DNA of 64,000 nt from Herbidospora yilanensis (GCF_001570565.1 NZ_BBXE01000028.1:116248-180247), one strand, 5' to 3'; shown: positions 34,484 through 44,302, counted from the first letter of the stretch. The notes: generated from the letters alone by a model not told the origin. Program-made: numbers and translations.

Positions 34484-35556
34484 CAGATAACGAGCTTCCC
34501 GGCCCCGATGACGAGGCGCGCGTGCCGCGTCGCGTCATCGGCACCCCGGCTCAGGGAACCGCCGTACTCGGCACCCGCCCGGCCACGGCCGAGGTGGAGA
34601 CGCCCGGCGTGACGCTCCCCGACCCCGCCGACGCCCGCAGGGCCGAACGCACGGTCACCCTGCTGTTCTTCATCGCCTTCCTGGCGGGCATCGCCTTCAT
34701 CGCCTCCTATGTGATCTTCCAGGTCGGCGACATCGACAGCACCGGCGTCTCCAACGCCGCCCTCGGCGGCAGCCTGACGGTGGCCCTGCTGGCCCTGTCG
34801 GCCGGCGTGGTGGTGTGGGTGCGGCGGATCATGCCGAAGTACAACATCGTCCAGGAGCGCCACGAGATGCGCTCCGACGGCGACACCCGCGACTACGTCG
34901 GGAAGACGTTCGTCGCCGGCGCCAACGAGAGCGGCTTCGTCAAGCACAAGATGATGCGCCGCACGCTCCTGCTGGCGGCGGCGCCGCTCGGCCTGGCCCC
35001 GCTGGTACTGCTGAAGGACCTGGGCCCGCTGCCCGGCACCTCGCTGCGTCACACGGTGTGGAAGAAGGGCATGAAGCTGGTGGTCGAAGGCACCGGCCAG
35101 CCGATCCTGGCGTCCGACTTCGACTCCCCGGGCGGCATCCTGTCGGTCGTGCCCGAAGGTTACGAGCACGACCTCAACGCCCTCGCCAAGGCCACCCTGA
35201 TCCTGATCAAGTTCCGTCCCGAAGACCTCAAGTCGGGCACGATCAAGAACTGGACCTACGACGGCATCGTCGCCTACTCGAAGATCTGCACCCACGTGGG
35301 CTGTCCCGCGGCGCTCTACGAGCAGACGACCCACCACATCCTGTGCCCCTGCCACCAGTCGACGTTCGACGCGACCGACGGCGCGAAGGTCATCTTCGGC
35401 CCGGCCGCCCGGCCGCTGCCGCAGCTGCCGATCGGCGTCGACGGCCAGGGCTACCTCATCGCCCAGGCCGACTTCGACGTGCCCGTCGGTCCCAGCTTCT
35501 GGGAGCGCGGCGACGCCGAGGCCGACGCCCGGGAAGCCAGGGGGAACCAGTCGTGA
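34480..35556 (+). CDS. qcrA: Rieske iron-sulfur subunit of the bcc complex
   Basis: 358 residues. Three predicted helices in the N-terminal half (about 65-85, 95-115, 160-180) precede the Rieske domain with CTHVGCP and CPCHQS, whose two Cys and two His bind the 2Fe-2S cluster. Longer than proteobacterial Rieske proteins, as usual for actinobacteria. Start overlaps qcrC by four bases (ATGA) and the end overlaps the qcrB GTG (GTGA). Confidence 0.96.
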   Translation: MTDNELPGPDDEARVPRRVIGTPAQGTAVLGTRPATAEVETPGVTLPDPADARRAERTVTLLFFIAFLAGIAFIASYVIFQVGDIDSTGVSNAALGGSLTVALLALSAGVVVWVRRIMPKYNIVQERHEMRSDGDTRDYVGKTFVAGANESGFVKHKMMRRTLLLAAAPLGLAPLVLLKDLGPLPGTSLRHTVWKKGMKLVVEGTGQPILASDFDSPGGILSVVPEGYEHDLNALAKATLILIKFRPEDLKSGTIKNWTYDGIVAYSKICTHVGCPAALYEQTTHHILCPCHQSTFDATDGAKVIFGPAARPLPQLPIGVDGQGYLIAQADFDVPVGPSFWERGDAEADAREARGNQS

Positions 35557-37187
35557 ACGAGACTCCGAAGCCCATCGCGGGCACCGCGTCCTACCTCGAC
35601 GACCGGCTCGGCGCGGGCAGCTTCCTGAAGCGCAACCTGCGCAAGGTCTTCCCCGACCACTGGTCGTTCCTGCTCGGGGAGATCGCCCTCTACTCCTTCA
35701 TCATCCTGCTGCTGACCGGCACGTTCCTGACGTTCTGGTTCAAGCCGAGCATGCAGCACGTCATCTACGCCGGCTCCTACCAGCCGCTCGTGGGCGTGGG
35801 GATGTCGGAGGCCTACGCCTCGACGCTGCACATCAGCTTCGAGGTCAGGGGTGGTCTGCTGATCCGGCAGATGCACCACTGGGCGGCCCTGCTGTTCGTG
35901 GCCGGCATGACCGTCCACATGCTGCGCGTGTTCTTCACCGGCGCCTACCGCAAGCCGCGTGAGCTCAACTGGATCATCGGCGTCCTGCTCCTGACGCTGG
36001 CGCTGGCCGAGGGTCTGACCGGCTACTCCCTCCCCGACGACCTGCTCTCCGGCGCCGGTCTGCGGATCACCGAGGGTGTCGCGATCTCGATCCCGGTCGT
36101 CGGCACCTACGTCACGTTCTTCCTGTTCGGCGGGGAGTATCCGGGCGAAGACGTCATCTCGCGCTTCTACTCGCTGCACATCCTGCTGATCCCCGGCATC
36201 CTGCTGGCGCTCATCTCGGCCCACATGGTGCTGATGTGGGTGCAGAAGCACACCCAGATGCCCGGCCCGGGCCGCACCGAGCACAACGTGGTGGGCGCGC
36301 CGTTCTACCCGGCCTTCATGGCCAAGGCGGGCGCCTACTTCCTGTTCACGTTCGCGTGCATCGCGGGTCTGGGCACGTTCGCGCAGATCAACCCGATCTG
36401 GTTGTTCGGCCCCTATACCCCGGCCGACATCTCGGCGGGCTCCCAGCCCGACTGGTACATGGGCTTCCTGGAAGGCGCGCTGCGTCTGATGCCGGCGTGG
36501 GAGATCAACTTCCTCGGCCACACGGTGCCGCTCAGCGTGCTGATCCCGGCGCTGGTGCCGATGGGCATCATCATGACGGGCCTGGCGGTCTACCCGTTCG
36601 CAGAACAGTGGATCACCGGCGACCGTCGTGAGCACCACCTGGCCGACCGTCCCCGCAACGCCCCGGTCCGCACCGCGATCGGCATGAGCGGTGTGGCGTT
36701 CTACGGCATCCTGTGGCTGATGGGCGCCAACGACTGGATCTCGGCGTTCTTCCACATCGGGCTCTACGAGACGACGATCATCGGCCGGTTCGCCATCTTC
36801 ATCGGCCCGGCGATCGCCTACTGGGTGACCTACCGGATCTGCCTCGGCCTCCAGCGTCGTGACCAGGACATCCTGTCCCACGGCGTGGAGTCGGGCGTGA
36901 TCAAGCGGCTCCCGCACGGCGAGTACATCGAGGTCCACGTGCCGCCGGCCGAGGACATCGCCGAGCACATGCGCGGCAAGAAGGAGATCCCGATCGTCCC
37001 CGGCGACGAGGACAAGGACGGCATCCCGCCGAAGGGCGTGCGCGGTCCGATCGGCAAGCTCCGCGCCAAGGCCAGCAAGTTCTACGGCACCGACCACGTG
37101 CCGCTCGACGGCGACGGCCACGGTCACGGCCACGACGACGAGCACGCCGCGGTCGGCGCGGGCGACAAGCCGCGCGAACTGCACTGA
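35553..37187 (+). CDS. qcrB: Cytochrome b subunit of the bcc complex
   Basis: 544 residues from a GTG overlapping the qcrA stop. Eight or more membrane helices; haem-ligating His pairs lie in HHWAALLFVAGMTVH and in HILLIPGILLALISAH, with PDWYMG at the Qo site region. The C-terminal 100 residues are hydrophilic and end in a His-rich stretch (GHGHGHDDEH). Oxidises menaquinol within the bcc-aa3 supercomplex. Last gene of the operon; a strong terminator follows. Confidence 0.96.
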   Translation: MNETPKPIAGTASYLDDRLGAGSFLKRNLRKVFPDHWSFLLGEIALYSFIILLLTGTFLTFWFKPSMQHVIYAGSYQPLVGVGMSEAYASTLHISFEVRGGLLIRQMHHWAALLFVAGMTVHMLRVFFTGAYRKPRELNWIIGVLLLTLALAEGLTGYSLPDDLLSGAGLRITEGVAISIPVVGTYVTFFLFGGEYPGEDVISRFYSLHILLIPGILLALISAHMVLMWVQKHTQMPGPGRTEHNVVGAPFYPAFMAKAGAYFLFTFACIAGLGTFAQINPIWLFGPYTPADISAGSQPDWYMGFLEGALRLMPAWEINFLGHTVPLSVLIPALVPMGIIMTGLAVYPFAEQWITGDRREHHLADRPRNAPVRTAIGMSGVAFYGILWLMGANDWISAFFHIGLYETTIIGRFAIFIGPAIAYWVTYRICLGLQRRDQDILSHGVESGVIKRLPHGEYIEVHVPPAEDIAEHMRGKKEIPIVPGDEDKDGIPPKGVRGPIGKLRAKASKFYGTDHVPLDGDGHGHGHDDEHAAVGAGDKPRELH

Positions 37188-37203
37188 CCCGTTTCTCACG
37201 GAG

Positions 37204-37235
37204 AGACCCGGAGCGTTTCGCTCCGGGTCTTCTCG
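37204..37235 (+). terminator. Terminator of the ctaE-qcrCAB operon
   Basis: Perfect 12-bp stem AGACCCGGAGCG / CGCTCCGGGTCT with a three-base loop and a T-rich tail (TCTCGTTTCT), 17 bases after qcrB. It may also act for the convergent phospholipase gene. Confidence 0.88.
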
Positions 37236-37248
37236 TTTCTCCGGACGA

Positions 37249-38013
37249 TCACGGGGTGACCCACCTGGTGCAGGCGACGGCCCCGCCGCGGGCCTGGCCG
37301 CAGGCGCGCAGGCTCTGGTAGCGGTCCCACATCGGCGGCGTGACCGCGCTCGTCAGGAAGGGCTGGACCCGGGTCAGCCCGAGCTGGATCCAGGTGACGC
37401 CCAGATTCCAGGAACGGTCCACCCAGACGGCGTCGCCGGGGGCTCCGTCGCCGATGTGCCCGACGGCGAACGGCTCGCCGGGATTGGCGTAGAGCCGGAC
37501 GACCCGCCCCGACGGGCTGACGGCGGCGGCCACCGGATAGACCCGCCCGACGCCGCGCAGGAGTGCGTGCAGGACCCGCCCCTCACCCCGGCAGGCCACG
37601 CCCTTGAACGACTCCCAGCCCTGGTAGCGGCCACAGAGCGCGTTCACGTCGGCCAGGAAACGGTCGTCGACGCGCCGCCGGGCCTCGGAGGTGAGCCGCT
37701 CCTGCGCCCGGAGGTTCCGGTAGCCGAAGTCGTGCCGCCGGCAGGCGTCGGCGAAGTCGAATTCGCCCTCGTCCCCGGCGAACGAGCAGTCGTCGGCGAC
37801 CCAGACGAGCTCCTTGTCCCTGCCCTTCCGGTCGGCGCGGTCGATGAAGTCGCCGAGCGGGACCCCGAAGAGGAGCCGGTCGGTCTTCTCGATGGGGTCG
37901 CCGGGCTCATCGCCGGCCGCGGAGGCGGGGCCCGGCTCGGCGGCCAGAAGCAGCGCGACGGCCGCGATCGTCACGACGGCGGCCCGCGGCGGACCGGGGG
38001 TCGAGCGGGTCAC
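37249..38013 (-). CDS. Secreted prokaryotic phospholipase A2
   Basis: 254 residues from a GTG with GGAG upstream. Signal peptide (AAVVTIAAVALLLAAEP..ASA). The PLA2 core (about 70-150) has Cys76, the CRRHDFGYRN segment with catalytic His94 and Asp95, and a second Cys pair. It hydrolyses the sn-2 acyl chain of phospholipids outside the cell. After the PLA2 core a 100-residue C-terminal region (VGHIGDGAPGDAVWVDRSWN, two late Cys) has no recognised family. It lies convergent to qcrB within the respiratory locus. Confidence 0.85.
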   Translation of the reverse strand: MTRSTPGPPRAAVVTIAAVALLLAAEPGPASAAGDEPGDPIEKTDRLLFGVPLGDFIDRADRKGRDKELVWVADDCSFAGDEGEFDFADACRRHDFGYRNLRAQERLTSEARRRVDDRFLADVNALCGRYQGWESFKGVACRGEGRVLHALLRGVGRVYPVAAAVSPSGRVVRLYANPGEPFAVGHIGDGAPGDAVWVDRSWNLGVTWIQLGLTRVQPFLTSAVTPPMWDRYQSLRACGQARGGAVACTRWVTP

Positions 38014-38546
38014 GTCTCTCCTCTTGCCGACGATGGCCGGGACGGCGCGGTCGATCCGCCGGGTGGCCGCCGGATCTCGGGAGCGTTCCAAACCCGGCAC
38101 CTGCCGGAGCGGCCGATGCGCGCCGCGACCGGGCGGCACCGGGAGCGATCTCATTGCGACTCCATCGCGGCACCCGACGTCGCGGCCCTCGATAAGCCCG
38201 GGAGCGCCGATGACGCGTACAGGAAGCTGCCGGGCCCGGCGGAGACGGGCCCGCGCCGGCGGCCGGCCCCAGGGAGTCGCCCGCAGCGCCACATGCCATT
38301 TCCTCCGGCCGTGACCGCTCCGAAAACGGGCCCCCGCAAAGTGGAGAACGGTGCGATTCCGCACCGACCGAGCCCCATTATTCGGACAGGCACCGAGGGG
38401 CGGTGCGGGAATCCCAGGTGGGCCGCCTCCACCCCCGGTGACATGGCCCGGAGTCTACGCCGGAATTCGCGTCAAATGAGGTGACAATCCAGCCATGAAT
38501 TGCTATTCCACGATTCCGTCCACAATCCTGTAGTTGGAACTCCGAA
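38014..38546. other. Intergenic region with no recognised gene
   Basis: 533 bases between the phospholipase start and the FAD-oxidase stop, both minus strand. The part next to the phospholipase should hold its promoter. About 38460-38545 is relatively AT-rich. Short open frames here (for example 38151-38444, minus) have no supporting ribosome binding site or family. No terminator hairpin stands out. Confidence 0.5.
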
Positions 38547-39800
38547 TTACCGGGGCGCGACGTGACCGATTCGGAAAAGGTTCCCCGGGTCGACCCGGTT
38601 CCTGATCTCGGCCAGCCGCCGCCGCGTCGGCTCCGGCCAGGCCCGCCCCACCGTCGACAGGTCGGCCCCGTGCATGTTGATGAGCGTCCCGCCCGTCGAC
38701 CACGGCGCGAGCGCACCCACGACGGCTCCGGGGTCGCTGCCCGGCAGCCCGATCGCCAGCACGTTGAACGCGCCGTCGCGCCCGCCGACCGCGTTCGGCT
38801 CCTTCGGCTCCCGGGCCAGCGCCCCGCCCAGGTGCCGGATCTCCACCACGGGGATCGGCAGCTCGACCGACGGGCCGGCCACGGCCAGCAGCGCCTCCAC
38901 CGCCTCCGGCGTCAGCTCGCGCAGCAGGGTGCCGCGCTCGACCGCCGGCATCGGGTCGGTCGGGTCGTTGTGGATGCGGTCGAGCTGCGTGTACGGCAGC
39001 TCCCCCACCCCGCCGAGCACCGGCTCGGCCACCCCGAGCATCGGCGCAAGGAGGGCCTCCTGGGGCTGCGTGGCGGCCACCCGCAGGTGGGCCACGAACT
39101 GCCCGCGCAGCGGGGGCGGAAGCTGCGGGAGCGGCGGGAGCCGCAGGAAGGCGAGCGAGGTGGTCAGCGTCTCGGGCAGGCCTGGCGCCCAGCGCTGGTA
39201 GGCCCGCACCACCGCGGGGGCGTCGGCGGCCGAGTAGTAGAACCCGCCGCCCCACACGGTGGCCAGCGGGAACAGGTCGACGGTCAGCGAGGTCACCACG
39301 CCGAAGCCGCTCTTGCCGCCGCGCAGCGCCCAGAACAGGTCGGGCTCGCTGCCGGGGTCGGCGACCCTGACCGCGCCGTCCGGGGTGACCACGGTGATGT
39401 CGCGGACGTGGTCGGCCGCGAACCCGTAGGTGCGGGCCAGCGGGCCGATGCCGCCGCCGAGGGTGAAGCCGACCGCGCCGACCCCGGAGGCCGAGCCGCA
39501 CAGGGGCGCGAGCCCGAAGGGGGCCGCCGCCTGGACGACCTCGGCCAACGTGCAGCCGGCGCCGATGGTCGCCGTGCGCTCGACCGGGTCGATCGTCAGG
39601 GAACGCATCCGCGAGGTCAGGATGAGGACCGCGCCGTCGGCGGCCTGGACGGCCCCGTGGCCGGTCGCCTGGACGGCCACGGGCAGGTCGCGGGCGGCCG
39701 CGTGGGCGAGGGCCTCGGCGACGTCGGAGGGGGTCTCGGCCTCGGCCACCAGGGCGGGGTGGTGGCGGACCGCGAGGTTGAATCCGGAGATTTCGTTCAT
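38547..39800 (-). CDS. FAD-linked oxidase, berberine-bridge-enzyme-like
   Basis: 417 residues. The N-terminal PCMH-type FAD domain shows VAVQATGHG with the His expected to carry FAD covalently, SGVGAVGFTLGGGIGPLARTYG, and LFWALRGGKSGFGVVTSL; the C-terminal BBE segment is VGRAWPEPTRRRLAEIRNRVDPGNLFR. No secretion signal. Such enzymes oxidise alcohols, sugars or alkaloid-like molecules in secondary metabolism. Substrate unknown. The divergent SARP-type regulator 81 bases away is the obvious candidate controller. Confidence 0.86.
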   Translation of the reverse strand: MNEISGFNLAVRHHPALVAEAETPSDVAEALAHAAARDLPVAVQATGHGAVQAADGAVLILTSRMRSLTIDPVERTATIGAGCTLAEVVQAAAPFGLAPLCGSASGVGAVGFTLGGGIGPLARTYGFAADHVRDITVVTPDGAVRVADPGSEPDLFWALRGGKSGFGVVTSLTVDLFPLATVWGGGFYYSAADAPAVVRAYQRWAPGLPETLTTSLAFLRLPPLPQLPPPLRGQFVAHLRVAATQPQEALLAPMLGVAEPVLGGVGELPYTQLDRIHNDPTDPMPAVERGTLLRELTPEAVEALLAVAGPSVELPIPVVEIRHLGGALAREPKEPNAVGGRDGAFNVLAIGLPGSDPGAVVGALAPWSTGGTLINMHGADLSTVGRAWPEPTRRRLAEIRNRVDPGNLFRIGHVAPR

Positions 39801-39881
39801 GGGAGAGGTTGTCCCATGATGTCCTCGTATGCGGCTGAGGCGGCATCCTAGTGTTGTCCTAGTCAACGGGGAGGAACGGCG

Positions 39882-42800
39882 ATGCGGCACGACTTCCGGG
39901 TCCTCGGGCCCGTGGAGGTCCTCAGCGAGGGGCGGGCCGTCGACCTCGGCCCGCGCAAGCAGCGGGCGGTCATGGCGTTGCTGCTGACGCACGCCCCGAG
40001 GGTCGTGGCGCTCGACCAGATCATCGACGCCCTCTGGCAGGACGAGCCGCCCTCCAGCGCGACCGGAACGCTCCAGGCGTACATCTTCCAGCTCCGCAAG
40101 GCCCTGGAGCCCGACAGGAGCCCGCGCACCCCGGCGCGCATCCTGCGCACCCGCGAACCCGGCTACCTCCTCGACATCGACCCCGGCCAGATCGACTCCC
40201 ACCGCTTCCTGCGGGCCATGGAGCAGGCCGAGGCCGCCCCGCCCGAGCAGGTCGAGAAGATCCTCACGCCCGCGCTGGACCTGTGGCGCGGTGAGCCGTA
40301 CACGGGGCTTCAGGACGAGGAGTACCTGCGGCCGACCGTCGCCCACCTGACCGAGGCCCGGCTGACGGCGCTGACCACCCGCGCGGAGGCGCGGCTGGCG
40401 CTCGGCCGCGCGGCCGAGGTGGCGCTGGAGGTCGAGCGGCTGCTGGAGGCGGCGCCGTACCGGGAAGGGCTCTGGTCGCTGCTCATCCGGGCGCTCTACA
40501 CCGACCGGCGGCAGGCCGACGCGCTGGGCGCCTACCAGCGCTGCCGGGCGCTGCTCGACGAGGAGCTCGGGCTGCTGCCCGGCCCCGAGCTGCGGGCGCT
40601 GGAGCAGGCCGTGCTGCGGCAGGAGGAACTGCCGCCCTCGCGGGTCGCCGTGGTCGCCGCGCCCGCCCCGGCGCAGGTCGAACTACCCCGGTTCGTCGGC
40701 CGGGCGGCCCAGCAGCGGCGCGTGCACGACCGCGTCACCGACGCCGCCAAGGGCTCGGGCGGGGTGTTGCTGATCGGCGGGGAGGCGGGCATCGGGAAGA
40801 CCACCCTGGCCGAGGCCGCCGCCGAGCTGGCCGCCCGGCACGGCTTCATCACCGCGTGGAGCCGCTGCGCCGAGGACGCCCCCGCCTTCTGGCCGTGGAT
40901 CCAGGCCCTGCGGCTGCTCGACCCGCCCACGGCCGAACGTCTGTCGGCCCCCGGCGAGGCCGCCGACCCCGACGCCGCCCGGTTCCTGCTGCACGACGCG
41001 GTCGCCCGCGCCCTCGAACGGCGCGCCGCCCAAGGCCCGGTCATGATCGTGCTGGAGGACGCCCACTGGGCCGACGCGGCCACCCTGAAGCTCCTCACGT
41101 TCCTCGGCGCCGACCTGCACCGGATCCCGCTCCTGGTGGTCGTGACGGTACGCCACCACGACACCCCCCAGCCCGTGGACGTGTTCGCCGAGCTCGCCCG
41201 CCAGCGCGGCACCGAACGGCTCACGGTCGGCCCGCTGACCACCTCCGACGTCGCCGACTACCTCGACGGCCGCGACCCGGCCCTGCGCGGGCACGTGGAC
41301 GTGCTGCACGACCGGACCGGCGGCAACCCCTTCTACCTGGGCGAGCTGCTGCGCCTGGCGGCCTCGACCCGGTCGGCCGACATCGCGGCCCTGCCCGTGC
41401 CCGACGGCGTGCGCGACGTCATCGCCCAGCGTGTCTCCCGCCTGCCCGAGGAGACCCAGGAGCTGCTGCGGGCCGCGTCGGTGGCCGGCCGCGACGTCGA
41501 CTCCGACGTGCTGGCCGCCGCCGCCGGCATCGACCCGGCGCGGCTGCTCCTGCTGCTCGAACCGGCCGTCGCGACCGGCCTGCTCGTCGAGCTCGACGGG
41601 GGCTGGGACTACCGGTTCTCCCACGCGCTGGTCCAGGAGTCGCTGTACGGCGAACTCACCCGCCTCCAGCGCGCCCGGCTGCACGGGAAGATCGGCGAGG
41701 CGGCCGAGTCGTTCGGCGGCGGCGACCTCGACCGCGTCCCGGTGCTGGCCCACCACTTCGCCCAGGCCGCCCGCGTCGGCCACGCCGAGAAGGCCGTCGG
41801 CTACGCCGTGAAGGCCGCCGAGCAGGCGACCGCGGGCCTGGCCTACGACGAGGCGGTGCGTTACTGGGAGCTCGCGCTGGCCTCCTACGGCCCGGCGGGC
41901 ACCTCCCGCCGCTGCCGCCTGCTGATCGAGCTCGGCCGGGCCCGCCGGGTCACGGGCGACGTGCTGGGCGCCCGCGCGCCCCTCGACGAGGCGGTCGACC
42001 TGGCCACCCGGCTGGGCGAGGACGACATGGCGATCGAGGCCACCAGCGTCTTCGGCGGCGTCACGTTGTGGAACTGGTGGTCGTACGGCGTCGTCAACCC
42101 GCGCATGGTGAACCTGCTGCGCGACCAGCTCGCCCGGCTGCCCGCCGACGACCTGGCCCGCCGCGCCGCCCTTCTCGGCACCCTCGCCGTGGAGCTCTAC
42201 TACGGCCCGCGCGACGAGGCCCTGGCCTGCGCCGCCGAGGCGGTCGAACTGGCCCGCCGGACCGGCGACCCGCACCTGCTGGCCCGCACGCTGAACAACT
42301 ACGTCATCGCCGCCTGGTCGCCCGAGCACGACGCCGAGCGGTTCGCCGCCGCGGCCGAGATCCTCACCCTGCCCGGCCTGCCCAAGCTGACCGAGGTCAT
42401 CTCCCGCCTGCACCGCATGCAGGGCCTGATGCAGGACGGCGCCATCGCCGAGTACGACGCCGAGATGGCCCGCTGCCTGCGGCTGACCGAGGAGCTGCGC
42501 ATCCCCGAGATCACCGCCCAGGTCAACTTCGCCGCCTCGGGCCGGGCGATCCTGCACGGCGACTGGGCCGAGGCCCGGCGCTACAGCGCGCTGGCCGGCG
42601 AGTGGTACCGCCGCACCAGCCTGTGGGGGCCCGACTTCGTCGAACTGCAGAGCGAGTTCTACATCGACTGGTCGCGGAACGCGGTGCCGGCGGCCCTGGT
42701 CGCCACGCTGGCCGAGCGCGCCGACGATCCGTCCAACCGGCTGCTGCGCCCGACGGCGATCCTGGCCCTGTGGGAGTCGGGCGACCAGACGCGGGCCAAG

Positions 42801-43133
42801 GAGCTGCTCGACCGCTGGGGCGTCACCCTCGAACGCAACTGGGCCTGGCAGTTCTCGGCCTGGCAGTGGGCCCTGGTCGCGGCCCGCCTGGGCCGCCCGG
42901 CCCCCGAGGAGATGCTGGCGGCCCTGCTGCCGGTCGCCGACCAGATCGCCACCCTGGGGACCGGCTGCGTCTCGTGGGGCTCGATCCACGAGGCCGTGTC
43001 AGGTCTGTACGAGGCCCTCGGCGACCTGGACCGCGCCCGCGACCACGCGCGGCACGCGGCCCGGGTGCACCGCAGGCTGGCCGTTCCGCATCTGGAGCGC
43101 CGCAGCGCGGCGCTCCTGAAGCGGCTCGGTTAG
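39882..43133 (+). CDS. Large SARP-type regulator with AAA ATPase and TPR-like repeats
   Basis: 1083 residues. An OmpR-like winged helix (5-95, FRVLGPVEVL to REPGYLLDI) and a bacterial transcriptional activator domain (about 100-245) form the SARP head. A STAND/AAA module follows (P-loop GGEAGIGKTT near 300, Walker B VMIVLEDAHWAD near 390), then a helical TPR-like C-terminus of about 480 residues (LARTLNN, LARRTGDPH). Same order as AfsR-like activators. No LuxR domain at the C-terminus. GGGGAGG precedes the ATG. Likely activates the divergent FAD-oxidase gene. Its stop overlaps the L,D-transpeptidase stop by four bases. Confidence 0.9.
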   Translation: MRHDFRVLGPVEVLSEGRAVDLGPRKQRAVMALLLTHAPRVVALDQIIDALWQDEPPSSATGTLQAYIFQLRKALEPDRSPRTPARILRTREPGYLLDIDPGQIDSHRFLRAMEQAEAAPPEQVEKILTPALDLWRGEPYTGLQDEEYLRPTVAHLTEARLTALTTRAEARLALGRAAEVALEVERLLEAAPYREGLWSLLIRALYTDRRQADALGAYQRCRALLDEELGLLPGPELRALEQAVLRQEELPPSRVAVVAAPAPAQVELPRFVGRAAQQRRVHDRVTDAAKGSGGVLLIGGEAGIGKTTLAEAAAELAARHGFITAWSRCAEDAPAFWPWIQALRLLDPPTAERLSAPGEAADPDAARFLLHDAVARALERRAAQGPVMIVLEDAHWADAATLKLLTFLGADLHRIPLLVVVTVRHHDTPQPVDVFAELARQRGTERLTVGPLTTSDVADYLDGRDPALRGHVDVLHDRTGGNPFYLGELLRLAASTRSADIAALPVPDGVRDVIAQRVSRLPEETQELLRAASVAGRDVDSDVLAAAAGIDPARLLLLLEPAVATGLLVELDGGWDYRFSHALVQESLYGELTRLQRARLHGKIGEAAESFGGGDLDRVPVLAHHFAQAARVGHAEKAVGYAVKAAEQATAGLAYDEAVRYWELALASYGPAGTSRRCRLLIELGRARRVTGDVLGARAPLDEAVDLATRLGEDDMAIEATSVFGGVTLWNWWSYGVVNPRMVNLLRDQLARLPADDLARRAALLGTLAVELYYGPRDEALACAAEAVELARRTGDPHLLARTLNNYVIAAWSPEHDAERFAAAAEILTLPGLPKLTEVISRLHRMQGLMQDGAIAEYDAEMARCLRLTEELRIPEITAQVNFAASGRAILHGDWAEARRYSALAGEWYRRTSLWGPDFVELQSEFYIDWSRNAVPAALVATLAERADDPSNRLLRPTAILALWESGDQTRAKELLDRWGVTLERNWAWQFSAWQWALVAARLGRPAPEEMLAALLPVADQIATLGTGCVSWGSIHEAVSGLYEALGDLDRARDHARHAARVHRRLAVPHLERRSAALLKRLG

Positions 43134-44302
43134 GCCATCGGGTCGGTCGTCGCGTCGCGCAGCCGGCTCCACTTCAGCCACTCGTTCCACTTCGGCTGCC
43201 AGTGGCCCCAGCCGTTGGTGGGTTCGAGCTGGCGCGGTGAGCCGGTGAGGATGATCGGGTCGCCGATCAGGGTCTCGTCCTTGTACCACTGCGCGTTCGA
43301 CGGGCTGATGTTCACGCAGCCGTGGCTGACGTTGGAGTTGCCCTGCGAGCCGACCGACCAGGGCGCGCCGTGGACGTACTCGCCGCTGTTGGAGATGCGC
43401 ACGGTGTCGTAGACGGTCTGCTGGTAGTAGCCCGCCTGGCCGGGGCCCGCGTCGGGCGAGGTCATGACCGTGACGTCCTCACGCGACATGGCCAGGTGGA
43501 TGCCGCTGGTGGTGTGGTATTTCCACACGCCGCCCTTGCCTGCGCTGAACGGGATCGTCCGGATGACCTTGCCGTCGCGGATCACGTCCATCGTGTGCTT
43601 GCTGATGTCTCCCTTGGTGATCTGGGAGCGGCCGATGGTGAAGTCGCGGACGACGTCCTTGCCGCCGTAGAGGCCGGTGTCGCCGCGGACGCCGGCCATG
43701 CGGGCGGTGACCCGGACCTTGGTCCGGGGCGGCCAGAACTTCTTCGGCCGGTAGGCTATCGTCTTGTCGTCGAACCAGTGCCAGGCGCCCTCGACCGGCT
43801 TGGACGCCTGCACGAGCAGGTTGCGCTCGATCGACACCCGGTCCTTCACGGGCGTGTTGAACGTGATCATGATCGGCATGCCGACGCCGACCGTCAGGCC
43901 GGTGTAGTCCTTGCTCGGCAGCAGCGTGTCGATCTCGAACGTCTTGGCGGCGGCGAGGGTGGAGAACGAACTGCTCCCCCGCGCCGACCCGGCGGTGGCC
44001 GCGACCGTGTAGTGGGTGCCCGGCATCATCGGCCGCACGCTGCGCCACATCGTGCGGTCGGCGCTGTAGACGCCCTCGACCGGCTTGCCCCCTTCGGCGG
44101 TGACGGCGACCGACCCCAGCGGGGCGCCGGACGCGTAGATCTTGATCGGGAGCTCCGGAGGCAGGTTCGCGGCTCCGTTGGTCGGGAAGATCATGACCGC
44201 TTCGGCCGTCTTCTGCTGGGTCGCGTCCTCCCCTGCTGTGGCGGTAGTGGCACAACCGGTCACCATCAGTAGGGCCAACGCCCCCGCACCACGACTTCGC
44301 AC
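43130..44302 (-). CDS. L,D-transpeptidase lipoprotein with Ig-like domains
   Basis: 390 residues from a GTG at 44302, six bases after GGGGGGAG. N-terminal lipobox VTGC (lipid-modified Cys). Two immunoglobulin-like domains (about 40-140 and 140-240), then the YkuD catalytic domain with HGAPWS and the active-site SHGCVN (His327, Cys329), and a Trp-rich C-terminal tail. Forms 3-3 cross-links in peptidoglycan outside the membrane. Same architecture as mycobacterial LdtMt2. Encoded 112 bases beyond the ctaF stop and on the same strand as the cta operon, but a terminator lies between. Confidence 0.94.
   Translation of the reverse strand: MRSRGAGALALLMVTGCATTATAGEDATQQKTAEAVMIFPTNGAANLPPELPIKIYASGAPLGSVAVTAEGGKPVEGVYSADRTMWRSVRPMMPGTHYTVAATAGSARGSSSFSTLAAAKTFEIDTLLPSKDYTGLTVGVGMPIMITFNTPVKDRVSIERNLLVQASKPVEGAWHWFDDKTIAYRPKKFWPPRTKVRVTARMAGVRGDTGLYGGKDVVRDFTIGRSQITKGDISKHTMDVIRDGKVIRTIPFSAGKGGVWKYHTTSGIHLAMSREDVTVMTSPDAGPGQAGYYQQTVYDTVRISNSGEYVHGAPWSVGSQGNSNVSHGCVNISPSNAQWYKDETLIGDPIILTGSPRQLEPTNGWGHWQPKWNEWLKWSRLRDATTDPMA

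Noticed and set aside
38151..38444. Minus-strand frame of 97 codons upstream of the phospholipase
   Set aside because: No ribosome binding site, no hydrophobic core or domain, and composition unlike real genes here.
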